21,899 nucleotides of DNA, taken from contig JBDHSU010000068.1 of the NCBI GenBank assembly GCA_039808325.1, positions 1-21,899 of the forward strand, in the 5' to 3' direction. Position 1 is the stretch's first letter. Each line of letters starts with the position of its first letter. A model generated the notes under the pieces. It worked only from the letters and a program-made list of their open reading frames with translations. It did no database searches and was not told the DNA's origin. Positions 1 through 7,535 of this stretch are shown piece by piece. This DNA is from JAFKKS01 sp039808325 (GTDB lineage Bacteria > Pseudomonadota > Alphaproteobacteria > Rhizobiales > Xanthobacteraceae). The translations under genes were made by a program, and so were the position numbers.

Positions 1-1
1 C

Positions 2-1240
2 ATGTACCTCATCGCCAAGAAGCTCGGCTTTGCCGACAAGATGTTCAAGAACATCAAAGTCGAGAACAATCTGCCGGTGGCGGAAGACATTCTTCGCGAA
101 ATCAACCGCGGTAGTTGGTCGACCGGCTATTGCGGCCAGTCTCCGGAGCGGATCAAGGCGCATATGAGGAACCAGGACAAGTTCGACCTGGTAACGATGC
201 GTGCCGCGAAAGACGTGCCGGAGGTCGGCGGCGACTATTACGGCTTGCCGTGGCCTTGCTGGGGATCGCCCGAAGTGCGGCATCCTGGCACGCCGCTCCT
301 GTATAACACCAATCTCGCGGTCATGGACGGCGGCGGTTGCTTCCGCCCTCGCTTCGGTCTCGAACGTGAAGAGAAGCTTCCGGACGGCACGACCCGCAAG
401 GTCAGCCTGCTGGCCGATGGCTCCTACTCCAAGGATTCCGAAATCAAGGATGGCTATCCGGAGTTCACGCTGGCGAGCCTCAAGAAGCTCGGTTGGGACA
501 AGGACCTGACCGAGGCCGAAATGGCGGTCATTAACAAGGTCAATCCGGCGAACCCGGATTCGGTGTCGTGGTCGATCGACCTGTCGGGCGGCATCCAGCG
601 TGTCGCGCTGAAGCACGGGTGTGTGCCCTACGGCAACGGCAAGGCGCGCATGAACGCGTTCGGCCTGCCGGATCCGATCCCGGTGCATCGCGAGCCGATC
701 TACACGCCGCGCGTCGATCTGGTCTCGAAATATCCGACGCTGCCCGACGCCAAGCAGTTCCGCCTGCCGAACATCGGCTTCTCCGTTCAGAAGGCGGCGG
801 TCGACAAGGGCATCGCCAAGCAATTCCCGCTCATCCTCTCGTCCGGACGCCTGGTCGAATATGAGGGCGGCGGTGAGGAGACGCGAACCAATCCGTGGCT
901 TGCTGAGCTTCAGCAGGACATGTTCATCGAGATCAGCCCGGCCGATGCCGCCGATCGCGGCATCAAGGATGGCGGCTGGGTCTGGGTGACCGGCGCGGAG
1001 AACGGCTCAAAGGCCAGGATGAAGGCGCTTGTCACCGAGCGTGTCGGCAAGGGCGTCGCCTGGATGCCGTTTCACTTCGGCGGCTGGTTCCAGGGTGTCG
1101 ACATGCGCAACAATTACCCGAAGGGCACGGATCCCATCGTGCTGGGCGAAAGCGCCAACACGATCACCAGTTATGGCTATGACCCGGCGACCGGCATGCA
1201 GGAGCCTAAAGTGACTCTCTGCCAGATCGCCGCGGCGTAA
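2..1240 (+). CDS. fdhA: Formate dehydrogenase large (molybdopterin) subunit, 5' end outside window
   Basis: This is the C-terminal ~412 residues of a formate dehydrogenase alpha subunit of the FDH3/FDH-N type, which oxidises formate at a molybdenum (or tungsten) bis-MGD centre. The family is usually well over 900 residues, so the first Met here is internal and the N-terminal iron-sulfur and catalytic region lies upstream of the window. Visible parts are the end of the catalytic domain and, from about residue 275, the molybdopterin-dinucleotide-binding domain. That domain has an ILSSGRLVEYEGGGEETRTN stretch and a later MPFHFGGWFQG stretch near the cofactor. The stop is 12 bases before the iron-sulfur subunit start, which begins after an AAGGAG ribosome binding site, so the genes are one operon. 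The four-cluster partner and the cytochrome b subunit downstream support formate dehydrogenase over other molybdopterin oxidoreductases. Partial because of the window edge, not a pseudogene. Confidence 0.9.
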   Translation: MYLIAKKLGFADKMFKNIKVENNLPVAEDILREINRGSWSTGYCGQSPERIKAHMRNQDKFDLVTMRAAKDVPEVGGDYYGLPWPCWGSPEVRHPGTPLLYNTNLAVMDGGGCFRPRFGLEREEKLPDGTTRKVSLLADGSYSKDSEIKDGYPEFTLASLKKLGWDKDLTEAEMAVINKVNPANPDSVSWSIDLSGGIQRVALKHGCVPYGNGKARMNAFGLPDPIPVHREPIYTPRVDLVSKYPTLPDAKQFRLPNIGFSVQKAAVDKGIAKQFPLILSSGRLVEYEGGGEETRTNPWLAELQQDMFIEISPADAADRGIKDGGWVWVTGAENGSKARMKALVTERVGKGVAWMPFHFGGWFQGVDMRNNYPKGTDPIVLGESANTITSYGYDPATGMQEPKVTLCQIAAA

Positions 1241-1252
1241 GGAGCAACGACG

Positions 1253-1849
1253 ATGGCTCGTATGAAATTTCTTTGCGACGCGGATCGCTGCATCGAGTGC
1301 AACGCCTGCGTCACCGCGTGCAAGAACGAGAACGAGGTGCCCTGGGGCATCAATCGCCGCCGCGTCGTCACCCTCAATGATGGCAAGCCGGGTGAGCGGT
1401 CGATTTCGATGGCCTGTATGCATTGCACCGATGCGCCTTGCGCCGCGGTCTGCCCGGTGAACTGCTTCTACACGACCGCCGACGCGGTCGTGCTGCACTC
1501 CAAGGATTTGTGCATCGGCTGCGGCTATTGCTTCTACGCCTGCCCGTTCGGCGCGCCGCAATATCCCAAGATCGGCAACTTCGGTTCGCGCGGCAAGATG
1601 GACAAGTGCACGTTCTGCGCCGGTGGGCCGGAAGTCGACGGCAGCAAGGAGGAATACGCGAAATACGGTGCCAACCGTCTTGCCGAAGGCAAGCTGCCGC
1701 TCTGCGCCGAGATGTGCTCGACGAAATCGCTCCTCGCCGGCGACGGCGAGGTGATCGCGAAAATCTACAAGGAGCGCGTCACCAAGCGTGGTTATGGCTC
1801 CGGCGCTTGGGGATGGCAGACGGCCTACCGTGAGACGATCGCGTCGTAA
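1253..1849 (+). CDS. fdhB: Formate dehydrogenase iron-sulfur (beta) subunit, FDH3 type
   Basis: A 198-residue ferredoxin-like electron-transfer subunit that carries electrons from the formate dehydrogenase large subunit to the cytochrome b subunit. Cysteines fall in four clusters: C13/C16/C19/C23, C55/C58/C63/C67, C87/C90/C93/C97 and C119/C122/C151/C155. This is the pattern expected for four [4Fe-4S] centres in the DMSO-reductase electron-transfer family. The length matches the short FDH3 beta subunits; unlike E. coli FdnH it has no C-terminal transmembrane anchor. The ATG lies 8 bases after AAGGAG. The gene sits between the large and cytochrome subunits, as expected for the complex. A 9-bp hairpin follows the stop codon in the gap to the next gene. 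Confidence 0.93.
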   Translation: MARMKFLCDADRCIECNACVTACKNENEVPWGINRRRVVTLNDGKPGERSISMACMHCTDAPCAAVCPVNCFYTTADAVVLHSKDLCIGCGYCFYACPFGAPQYPKIGNFGSRGKMDKCTFCAGGPEVDGSKEEYAKYGANRLAEGKLPLCAEMCSTKSLLAGDGEVIAKIYKERVTKRGYGSGAWGWQTAYRETIAS

Positions 1850-1863
1850 GGCTCAAGCGAACC

Positions 1864-1886
1864 GTGGCGCGGCTCGCCCGCGCCAC
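1864..1886 (+). other. Intercistronic hairpin between fdhB and fdhC
   Basis: GTGGCGCGG (1864-1872) pairs perfectly with CCGCGCCAC (1878-1886) around a 5-base loop. No T-run follows, so it is not a typical intrinsic terminator. It lies in the 72-base gap between the iron-sulfur and cytochrome subunit genes. It could stabilise the upstream message or tune subunit ratio; that role is inference. Confidence 0.45.
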
Positions 1887-1921
1887 CAAGCAAGCCGACA
1901 AAAGATCAAGGGAGATTTCGC

Positions 1922-2935
1922 ATGGCGACGCTTTCGAGGCATGTCCGCTTCATCGTTGGCGCGCTTGCGCTTGCCGTCCTGCTGGCACTGTCCGCACCGG
2001 CCGACGCGCAGCAGCCCGCGCAGGTCGATCCGGCGGCGAGCGCGGTGAAGGAACAGCAGCTCTTGCAGGAACTCAGCCGCATTCAGGGACGTGTGACGAT
2101 CCCCGACCAGCGCTCCAGCGTCCTGGAACAGCCTGCCGGCCGTGACTGGCGCTATTTCCACAATGTCACGCTGCGCTGGATCGGCGGTATCGCCATCCTC
2201 GGCATGCTGGCGCTTTTGGTGGTGTTCTATCTCTGGCGCGGCATGGTCAAGCTGCAAAGTGGAAGGTCCGGGCGGACCATCGTGCGTTTCAACGCGGCGG
2301 AGCGCTTTGTGCATTGGATGACGGCGACCTGCTTCGTCATTCTCGCCATATCCGGCCTCAACATTACGTTCGGACGTCCGCTTCTCCTGCCCCTGATCGG
2401 TCCGGAGGCGTTCACGACGTGGTCGGAAGCCGCCAAGTATGCGCACAATTATTTGAGCTTCCCGTTCACGATCGGTGTTGTGCTGATTTTCCTGATGTGG
2501 CTCGCAGGAAACATTCCCAACAGGGTTGATATCGAATGGCTGAAGCGCGGCGGCGGCATCGTTGGGCATGACCATCCCCCGGCATATCGCTTTAACGCCG
2601 GCCAAAAGGCGATCTACTGGATTGTCGTAATCGGAGGCGGTGCGGTCGCTATATCGGGCTATGTGCTGATGTTTCCCTTTTACGGCACCAACATTGCCAG
2701 CATGCAGAACGCCCAGATGGTGCATGCGACAGTTGCCGTGTTGTTCATCGCGGTGATGCTGGCGCACATTTACATTGGCACGATCGGCATGGAAGGTGCG
2801 TTCGAGGCGATGGGTGAGGGCACCGTCGATGTGAACTGGGCGAAAGAGCATCATTCCCTTTGGCTTCAGGAGGAAATGACAAAGGCCAAGTCCGGCGAGA
2901 TCCCGCAGCGGCCGCTCTCAACCCCGGCCGAATAG
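1922..2935 (+). CDS. fdhC: Formate dehydrogenase cytochrome b (gamma) subunit
   Basis: A 337-residue inner-membrane cytochrome b of the formate dehydrogenase gamma family, which anchors the enzyme and passes electrons to the quinone pool. A signal-like hydrophobic N-terminus (about 10-29, ending APADAQ) is followed by a soluble stretch. Membrane segments then lie near 84-105, 130-148, 178-198, 230-250 and 266-286. Histidines H131, H175, H268 and H282 lie in or next to these helices and are good candidates for the two b-haem axial ligands. The ATG at 1922 follows a GGGAG-type ribosome binding site. It is the last gene of the operon visible here; a GC-rich hairpin begins 10 bases after its stop. 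The extra N-terminal periplasmic extension is common in alphaproteobacterial members. Confidence 0.9.
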   Translation: MATLSRHVRFIVGALALAVLLALSAPADAQQPAQVDPAASAVKEQQLLQELSRIQGRVTIPDQRSSVLEQPAGRDWRYFHNVTLRWIGGIAILGMLALLVVFYLWRGMVKLQSGRSGRTIVRFNAAERFVHWMTATCFVILAISGLNITFGRPLLLPLIGPEAFTTWSEAAKYAHNYLSFPFTIGVVLIFLMWLAGNIPNRVDIEWLKRGGGIVGHDHPPAYRFNAGQKAIYWIVVIGGGAVAISGYVLMFPFYGTNIASMQNAQMVHATVAVLFIAVMLAHIYIGTIGMEGAFEAMGEGTVDVNWAKEHHSLWLQEEMTKAKSGEIPQRPLSTPAE

Positions 2936-2944
2936 GCAAAAAGA

Positions 2945-2967
2945 GAGGGCGCCGGAAGGGCGCCCTC
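2945..2967 (-). terminator. Intrinsic terminator, mainly for the minus-strand small gene, possibly bidirectional
   Basis: GAGGGCGCC (2945-2953) pairs with GGCGCCCTC (2959-2967) around a 5-base loop. Read on the minus strand, the stem is followed at once by TCTTTTTG, a good U-tract. This places it as the terminator of the 40-residue gene at 3034-3156. On the plus strand the following bases are only moderately T-rich, so it may also end the fdh operon, less efficiently. Confidence 0.7.
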
Positions 2968-3033
2968 ATTCGTTGTACATTTTCGTTGCACATTGGATTT
3001 CGGCGCTCGGGACGAACGCCAGCAGGTTTCGTT

Positions 3034-3156
3034 CTACAAGCGAACGCCGGTCGTGACGAAGGCTTGTTGGACGGATTCTTGAACCGTGTTCAAAACTCCG
3101 GCGGATACGACAGCGATAATTGCGGCGCCCGCACATGCAAGCAGAAAAGCTTTCAT
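3034..3156 (-). CDS. Small 40-residue single-helix membrane peptide, function unknown
   Basis: A short complete reading frame, too small for usual length cut-offs. It encodes 40 residues starting MKAFLLACAGAAIIAVVSAG, a basic residue followed by one hydrophobic segment (about 3-22), then a polar tail beginning VLNTVQESVQQ and ending in RL. The ATG is preceded by a GGAGAGGAAACG ribosome binding site. A perfect TATAAT lies 27 bases upstream of the ATG, and a GC hairpin with U-tract lies about 67 bases beyond the stop, so it forms a self-contained transcription unit. From memory, similar tiny peptides occur in Bradyrhizobium-type genomes, but I cannot confirm this here. It could be a membrane-inserted peptide or a short secreted peptide. 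The completeness of the signals, not homology, is the main reason for calling it. Confidence 0.65.
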   Translation of the reverse strand: MKAFLLACAGAAIIAVVSAGVLNTVQESVQQAFVTTGVRL

Positions 3157-3182
3157 CGTTTCCTCTCCGGTTAGCCTTACGA

Positions 3183-3188
3183 ATTATA
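3183..3188 (-). promoter_or_regulatory. Likely -10 box of the small-peptide gene
   Basis: On the minus strand the bases read TATAAT, a perfect -10 hexamer, 27 bases before the ATG at 3156. That leaves room for a leader of about 20 bases with the ribosome binding site. The -35 region (about 16 bases upstream, TGTTTC) is a poor match, so strength or activator dependence is uncertain. Confidence 0.5.
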
Positions 3189-3287
3189 GCACCGAATTGA
3201 GAGGGAAACAGGCCCTGTGATGCCGCGCCGAACGCCGATCCGCGAAACAATACAAACCAGTCTCAGCCTTTGCGGACGAAATCTCTG

Positions 3288-3391
3288 ATCGAACCTGTTG
3301 AGCCGTTGGGAAATAACAATGCGCCTGTCGGAGGCCGGCACCGCATTCTGCCGACAATGCGCTGGCAGGACGTCTCTGCGGAAGTTCTGTT
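3288..3391. repeat. Dispersed palindromic repeat, copy 1
   Basis: The 77-base core at 3305-3381 matches 14811-14887 at 66 of 77 positions by hand alignment. Weaker similarity extends a few bases on each side (a shared TCTCTG..GAAC block upstream, AGT.CT downstream). Inside, CTGCCGA (3348-3354) faces CTGGCAG (3362-3368) across a 7-base loop: five Watson-Crick pairs plus one G-U. A CGCATT/AATGCG inverted pair overlaps it. Homology to a dapA-like gene begins directly after the repeat. It resembles a palindromic mobile or extragenic element; the family is not recognised. Confidence 0.65.
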
Positions 3392-3424
3392 GCCGTCGAT
3401 CAGACGGCGCGGCGGATTCCGGTC

Positions 3425-4090
3425 GTGGTCGGAGCGTTGGCGCCTGGAACCAAGGAGGTGCAGGAAACGGTGCGCTACGCCGAAAAGGCCGGCGCCGACG
3501 CGGCTCTCGTTTTGCCGTCCTACTATATTAAGGCAAGCCCGGCGGGCATCCACGAGCATTTCGCGCGCGTCGCGGGCGCGACGTCTCTCCCGATCGTGGC
3601 GTACAACAACGCCGGCCGAACGGGCGTCAATCTCGACGTCGCTCTGCTTGAAAAGCTTGCGACCATCCCGTCCGTCGTTGCGCTCAAGGAATGCGAGCGC
3701 GATCTCGCGATCATCTTATCGAAGATCAGCGCGGTCGGCGATCGGATCGCGATCTTGTCGGGAGATGACGATCTTGGTTTTCCGACATTTCTCCTCGGAA
3801 GTCCCGGTGGAATTTTCACGACCGCCAATCTGGTGCCGGCTTTCCACCGAGGACTGTTCGAGGCCGCAGCGACCGGGAACGTGTCGCTGGCCCGAAAGGC
3901 GCACTACGCCTTGATGCCGTTGATGGTGGCGCTGTGCACGGCGAACCACCCCGCTCCCCTCAAAGAGGCCACGGCGTTTGTCGGACATCCGGTCGGCCCG
4001 GCTCGCTCTCCTTTGCAGCGGGCGAGCGGCGAGACGTTGCAGAAAGCGAAGGCTGCTTTGGAGAAGCTGGCGGCCTTCACGTTCAAATGA
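3425..4090 (+). pseudogene. Dihydrodipicolinate synthase/N-acetylneuraminate lyase family, N-terminally truncated
   Basis: An open frame of 221 residues from a GTG, with clear DHDPS/NAL (class I aldolase) features: the Schiff-base lysine K88 in VALKEC, the tyrosine Y60 in AYNNAGRTG, and a SGDD segment. Family members are about 290-300 residues. Roughly the first 75 are missing, including the strands with the GTTGE-type motif whose threonine takes part in catalysis. Family-like sequence (AVDQTARRIPVVVGA) continues in frame upstream to about 3386 without a start codon, and there it meets the dispersed repeat ending near 3391. The most economical reading is a gene broken by a rearrangement or insertion at the repeat, leaving a probably inactive remnant. 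The active-site motif reads YNNAG rather than the usual YN.P, so this is not close to the biosynthetic DapA. A strong terminator follows. Confidence 0.7.
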
Positions 4091-4130
4091 GCGTCGTCTT
4101 CTCAGGCATCGATTGGTCGAATCATAAGGC

Positions 4131-4166
4131 AAGGAGCCGCTCCAAGAGAGCGGCTCCTTTTATTTC
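4131..4166 (+). terminator. Strong intrinsic terminator after the dapA-like remnant
   Basis: A 12-bp perfect stem (4131-4142 with 4148-4159, arms AAGGAGCCGCTC and GAGCGGCTCCTT) with a 5-base loop is followed by TTTTATTT. It ends plus-strand transcription from the remnant and separates it from the convergent hyu operon. On the minus strand there is no U-tract, so it is directional. Confidence 0.8.
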
Positions 4167-4258
4167 TCTCTTATAGGCAGCTATATACGGTGTTCTGCGC
4201 GCCCAATGTCCAGCGAGAGTAAACTGGCCGTGCTTCCGGCGTCGTTCTGAGACAGCCA

Positions 4259-4633
4259 TCACTGAACGAGATGATACGCCTTTGAGGTGATCAACCATCG
4301 GCCGTCGATCTTGTGATAGGCGAGGTAGTCGATGAATACGGCCGCGCCGATGCGCACCTTGACCTTGGCCAGCGCCTGCGTGTCGGACGCGGCGTCGACC
4401 AACAGAACCTCCTCCTCGCGCTGGGCGCCAGTGGATTTGGGAGACTGACGCTCAGAGAGAATCTGCTTGTATTTCGCCGCCGGCCACATGGTCATCTGGC
4501 TTTCGCGGAAGCCGTGCAATTGAGCGGTGTCGCGAAAGACGTTGTCGAATTTGGTGACGTCACAATCGTACATGAGATCGAAGTAATTTTTTATCGCCGC
4601 CTCGACGTCTTTCTTCGTTTGGTGCTCGGACAT
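4259..4633 (-). CDS. NTF2-like / putative lumazine-binding family protein
   Basis: A 124-residue protein with the pattern of the SnoaL/NTF2-like fold, closest in character to the 'putative lumazine-binding' group. An N-terminal helix (VEAAIKNYFDLMYDCDVTKF) is followed by a phenylalanine-rich turn with a HGF motif. C-terminal strands then follow, with IDYLAYHKIDGRWLITSKAY near the end. Proteins of this fold serve as small hydrolases, isomerases, dehydratases or binding subunits, so no reaction can be assigned. The ATG is preceded by GGAGAC. It lies 32 bases downstream of the M24-family gene on the same strand and is probably the last gene of the hyu operon, so it may help process or bind a pathway intermediate. 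Confidence 0.75.
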   Translation of the reverse strand: MSEHQTKKDVEAAIKNYFDLMYDCDVTKFDNVFRDTAQLHGFRESQMTMWPAAKYKQILSERQSPKSTGAQREEEVLLVDAASDTQALAKVKVRIGAAVFIDYLAYHKIDGRWLITSKAYHLVQ

Positions 4634-4665
4634 GGGATGTCTCCGTTAATCTCTGTGACGTGTGC

Positions 4666-5811
4666 TCAATCGATAACGAACATCTCGGTGGTGTCGAAAT
4701 CCGCCGAGAGCAGTTCTGGCGCGCCGTCTGTGATGAGGAAGAGATCTTGGCAGTGCCAATGATCGAGGAAAGGCTCGAGCGCGACGACCATGCCCTTCTG
4801 CAACGGCACGGTATTGCCACGACAGAAGATTGGATTTTGCTGATGCCACCACGGGCCCACACTGTGTCCGACGAGTCCTGCCGTGTATGACCATCCGATC
4901 TTCGCGAAGCGCTCGACAACGAACTCGTAAAGCTCGCCCGTGGTCGCGCCTGCCCGCAAGCGCTCGGCGGTGTCGCGGTAAATCTCAATGTAGTGTGCAT
5001 AGTCCGAGCGCTGCTTATCGCTCGGCCTACCGATGACCGCATTGCGGCTCTGATGTCCGGGATAGCCACGCAGATAGGCGAGATAGTCGGTGCGAACGAT
5101 GTCGCCGCGCGCGAAGGTGAAGGCGCTTTCGCCGCAGTAGATGACGGGGTTGCGGTGCGAATTGATAATGCCGTGTGCGAACTCGGAGCCCTCCGCGAGG
5201 CAGCTCCCGATCAAGCGTCCATGAACTTGTGTTTCGCTTTCCCCGGCCTTGACGGTCGGAAGGACGCAGGAGAAAACCTTATCCAATAGCTTCGCACCGT
5301 CACGGAAGCGCTCGATTTCGGCTGTTGTCTTGATCCAGCGCACCTCATCGAGCATGTCGGTCGCATCGATCATCACAGCGGTAGGCAATTGTCGTTGCAG
5401 GGCGGCCCAATAGCCGGCGCCGACGAAGTTGATGTCGAAGCCGATGCGTGCCTTGCTGAGCCCCAATCGGCCGACGACTTTGTCGACGCGATCGAAAAGC
5501 GATTCTCCGTAGCCGTTGTAGACCTCGACGTCGCTGATCCAGGAGTCGCGACGGGTAGCGCCGGCCGCAGTCGCGTCCACCACGATAACGGGGGCTGCAC
5601 CACGGGGCCAGATCACGGCGACGCCGCGCGGCGAGCCGCTGAGATCGAGATGCCGTGCGAGCGTGCCATGATAGGAAATACCCGCGAGATAGCTGACATT
5701 GAGTCCGCCGCGGACAATGATTGCGGCGAGGTCATCTCGCTCCATTAACGCGTGTAAGCGATCGATATTGACGGTTTCGGAACTTGAGCGTGTGGCTTCG
5801 CTAACAGTCAT
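4666..5811 (-). CDS. M24 (Xaa-Pro peptidase/creatinase-fold) family protein with altered metal site
   Basis: A 381-residue protein with the two-domain creatinase/prolidase plan: an N-terminal domain to about residue 155, then the pita-bread fold. Of the five classical metal ligands, D242 (in VRTDYLAY), H316 (in GHSVG) and E346 (in ALEPF) are present. The second aspartate position, 11 residues after D242, is H253, and the last glutamate is Q355 (in HCQDLFL). The conserved histidine that normally precedes the first aspartate is also not evident. Non-metal M24 members such as creatinase act as amidinohydrolases rather than peptidases, so the true reaction may be hydrolysis of a C-N bond in a small molecule. 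The start overlaps the hyuB stop as ATGA, indicating translational coupling and a shared pathway with the hydantoinase. General 'Xaa-Pro peptidase' naming is safe; the substrate is not known. Confidence 0.85.
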   Translation of the reverse strand: MTVSEATRSSSETVNIDRLHALMERDDLAAIIVRGGLNVSYLAGISYHGTLARHLDLSGSPRGVAVIWPRGAAPVIVVDATAAGATRRDSWISDVEVYNGYGESLFDRVDKVVGRLGLSKARIGFDINFVGAGYWAALQRQLPTAVMIDATDMLDEVRWIKTTAEIERFRDGAKLLDKVFSCVLPTVKAGESETQVHGRLIGSCLAEGSEFAHGIINSHRNPVIYCGESAFTFARGDIVRTDYLAYLRGYPGHQSRNAVIGRPSDKQRSDYAHYIEIYRDTAERLRAGATTGELYEFVVERFAKIGWSYTAGLVGHSVGPWWHQQNPIFCRGNTVPLQKGMVVALEPFLDHWHCQDLFLITDGAPELLSADFDTTEMFVID

Positions 5812-7535
5812 TGGGATTGTCTCAACCTCGCCGTTTCTGTTTCGTCCACGCTGAATCCGCCGTCCGTTAGCGCGACGCCGTACAATTCACGCGCAGCCTT
5901 GACGCTGATGATTTCGTCACGGACATCACGTAGGACCAACGCTGCATCGCGGGCTTTGGGATCGCCCCAACCGCCGCCGGCCGGCGAGTCGATCTGGACC
6001 TCCACAGGGTCGAGCCATCCGGTGCCGAACTGCGGTGGAATCCAGACGTTGCCGTCGGCATGGACGAAGCGGACGGCACCGGCGACTCCGGTCGTCCCGC
6101 CGTGGACACCAAAGCCGGATGGCGTGCGTTGTCCTTCGCCGCGGAAGGCATACTCCGCGCGCTCATGCACGCGCGCGCGATAGGTCACTCCGGTGCCGCC
6201 GCGATACTGGCCAGCTCCGGCGCCATCGCAGCGGAGTTCGTGTTGCAGGAACTCAACTGGATAGAGCTGTTCGTAGGTTTCGCAGTTGGGAACGGTAAGT
6301 TTCCCCAGGCTGTTGAGCGGCCCGATCTGCTCGAAGCCGTCGCGGCCTTTGACGGCGCCGGCGGCCGGCAAGCCGCCCCAGTGATACATCACATAGGTGC
6401 TGCCGGCCGGCGTTGGGCCGGCCATGTTGCAGTGACTGATCTTGCCCCATCCGGCGCAGGCGCGCTCGGGCGCGGCTTGCGCCAGCGCCTTCCAGCAGGC
6501 GTGGATGATTTCATGCGCGGGCAAGACGGTGCACATTGTCACTGGCGCCGGCGGCCTTGGATTGAGGATCGTGCCGAGCGGCGCGTTGATGTCGAGGCAG
6601 CGGTAGGTGCCTTCGTTGCGGGGAATGTCGGGATCGAGGAACGAGGTCAGCGCGACATAGGTCGCGGACCGCGTGTTGCTGAGCGAGCTGTTCTTGAACC
6701 CTTTTATTTGAGGGTCGGTTCCCTCGTAATCGAACCGCAGCGCGTCGCCCTTCTTCGTGACGGTGACGCGGATCCAAACATCCCGTGCTTCGAAGCAATC
6801 GTTATCCGTCATTTCCTCGGCAAAGTAGACGCCGTCGGGCAGTTCCAGAACGGCCGCGCGCATCCGTCGCTCCGCATAGTCCAGGATGCCGTCGAAATAG
6901 CGCTTCCGGTCTTGCGGTTCGAGATCGGCCGCGAGCGCTTCTATCTGTGCCGCGCCGATCTGGGTCGAGCCGAGCATCGCCAGCAGGTCGCCGTCCAGCA
7001 GGTCCGGGCAGCGGCTGTTGAGGAGGAGGAGGTTCCAGAGGTCCTTGCGCAGGTGCCCCCTTTCGATCAGCCGCAGCGGAGGAAGGCGGATGCCTTCATG
7101 GAAAATCTCGGTGGCCGCCGGATTGTAAGTGCCGGCCACTCCGCCGCCGATGTCTGACTGATGCGCGCGGTTGCACACGAACGCGTATAGCTCGCCTTCG
7201 ACAAAGACGGGGCGGGAGATGACCCAGTCGGGAAGGTGATTGCCGCCGGCGGCATAGGGATCGCTTGAGATGAAGACGTCACCTGGCACGATCCGGTCGA
7301 AGAATTTCAGCAGTGCTTCGACGATCATCCCGCCACCGCCGGTATGGATCGGTATGCCGTCGGCCTGGCTGATGAGACGACCGATCGCATCGGTCAGGAA
7401 GCAGGAGAAGTCGTGACTCTGTGTGAAGATCGGGCTGCGGGCGGCCCGCGTCATCACTTGGCCCATGCGTTCGGCGATATGGTCGACGCGCTTTTGAATG
7501 AGCGCGAGCGTGACGGGATCGAGATTGCCGGTCAC
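5808..7535 (-). CDS. hyuB: Hydantoinase B / oxoprolinase family subunit
   Basis: A 575-residue HyuB subunit, which with HyuA forms an ATP-dependent cyclic-amide hydrolase (N-methylhydantoinase, 5-oxoprolinase) or an acetone-carboxylase-like enzyme. The frame stays open upstream to 7913, but family-like sequence starts at TGNLDPVTLALIQKR. The GTG at 7535 overlaps the hyuA stop as GTGA, so I chose that start. Family signatures are IHTGGGG (63-69), SSDPYAAGGNHLPDW (90-104) and NRAHQSDIGG (122-131). Aspartates and histidines of this kind line the active site in the family. The length is normal for a stand-alone HyuB. It is coupled on both sides, to hyuA upstream and the M24-fold gene downstream, so all three are probably made together. 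Confidence 0.92.
   Translation of the reverse strand: MTGNLDPVTLALIQKRVDHIAERMGQVMTRAARSPIFTQSHDFSCFLTDAIGRLISQADGIPIHTGGGGMIVEALLKFFDRIVPGDVFISSDPYAAGGNHLPDWVISRPVFVEGELYAFVCNRAHQSDIGGGVAGTYNPAATEIFHEGIRLPPLRLIERGHLRKDLWNLLLLNSRCPDLLDGDLLAMLGSTQIGAAQIEALAADLEPQDRKRYFDGILDYAERRMRAAVLELPDGVYFAEEMTDNDCFEARDVWIRVTVTKKGDALRFDYEGTDPQIKGFKNSSLSNTRSATYVALTSFLDPDIPRNEGTYRCLDINAPLGTILNPRPPAPVTMCTVLPAHEIIHACWKALAQAAPERACAGWGKISHCNMAGPTPAGSTYVMYHWGGLPAAGAVKGRDGFEQIGPLNSLGKLTVPNCETYEQLYPVEFLQHELRCDGAGAGQYRGGTGVTYRARVHERAEYAFRGEGQRTPSGFGVHGGTTGVAGAVRFVHADGNVWIPPQFGTGWLDPVEVQIDSPAGGGWGDPKARDAALVLRDVRDEIISVKAARELYGVALTDGGFSVDETETARLRQSQ

Noticed and set aside
1853..2854. 333-residue open frame on the minus strand
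   Set aside because: Antisense to the cytochrome b subunit; composition is typical of a shadow frame.
2968..2994. Imperfect tandem repeat (TTCGTTGTACATT/TTCGTTGCACATT)
   Set aside because: Only two short units; no function or array can be supported.
3263..3559. Minus-strand peptide shared between repeat copies (…LLFPN)
   Set aside because: The similar peptides simply reflect the DNA repeat. About 9 of 26 residues differ for 11 base changes, so there is no sign of protein-level selection.
6060..7157. 365-residue open frame on the plus strand
   Set aside because: Antisense to hyuB, whose family motifs are unmistakable; no recognisable domain in the plus frame.
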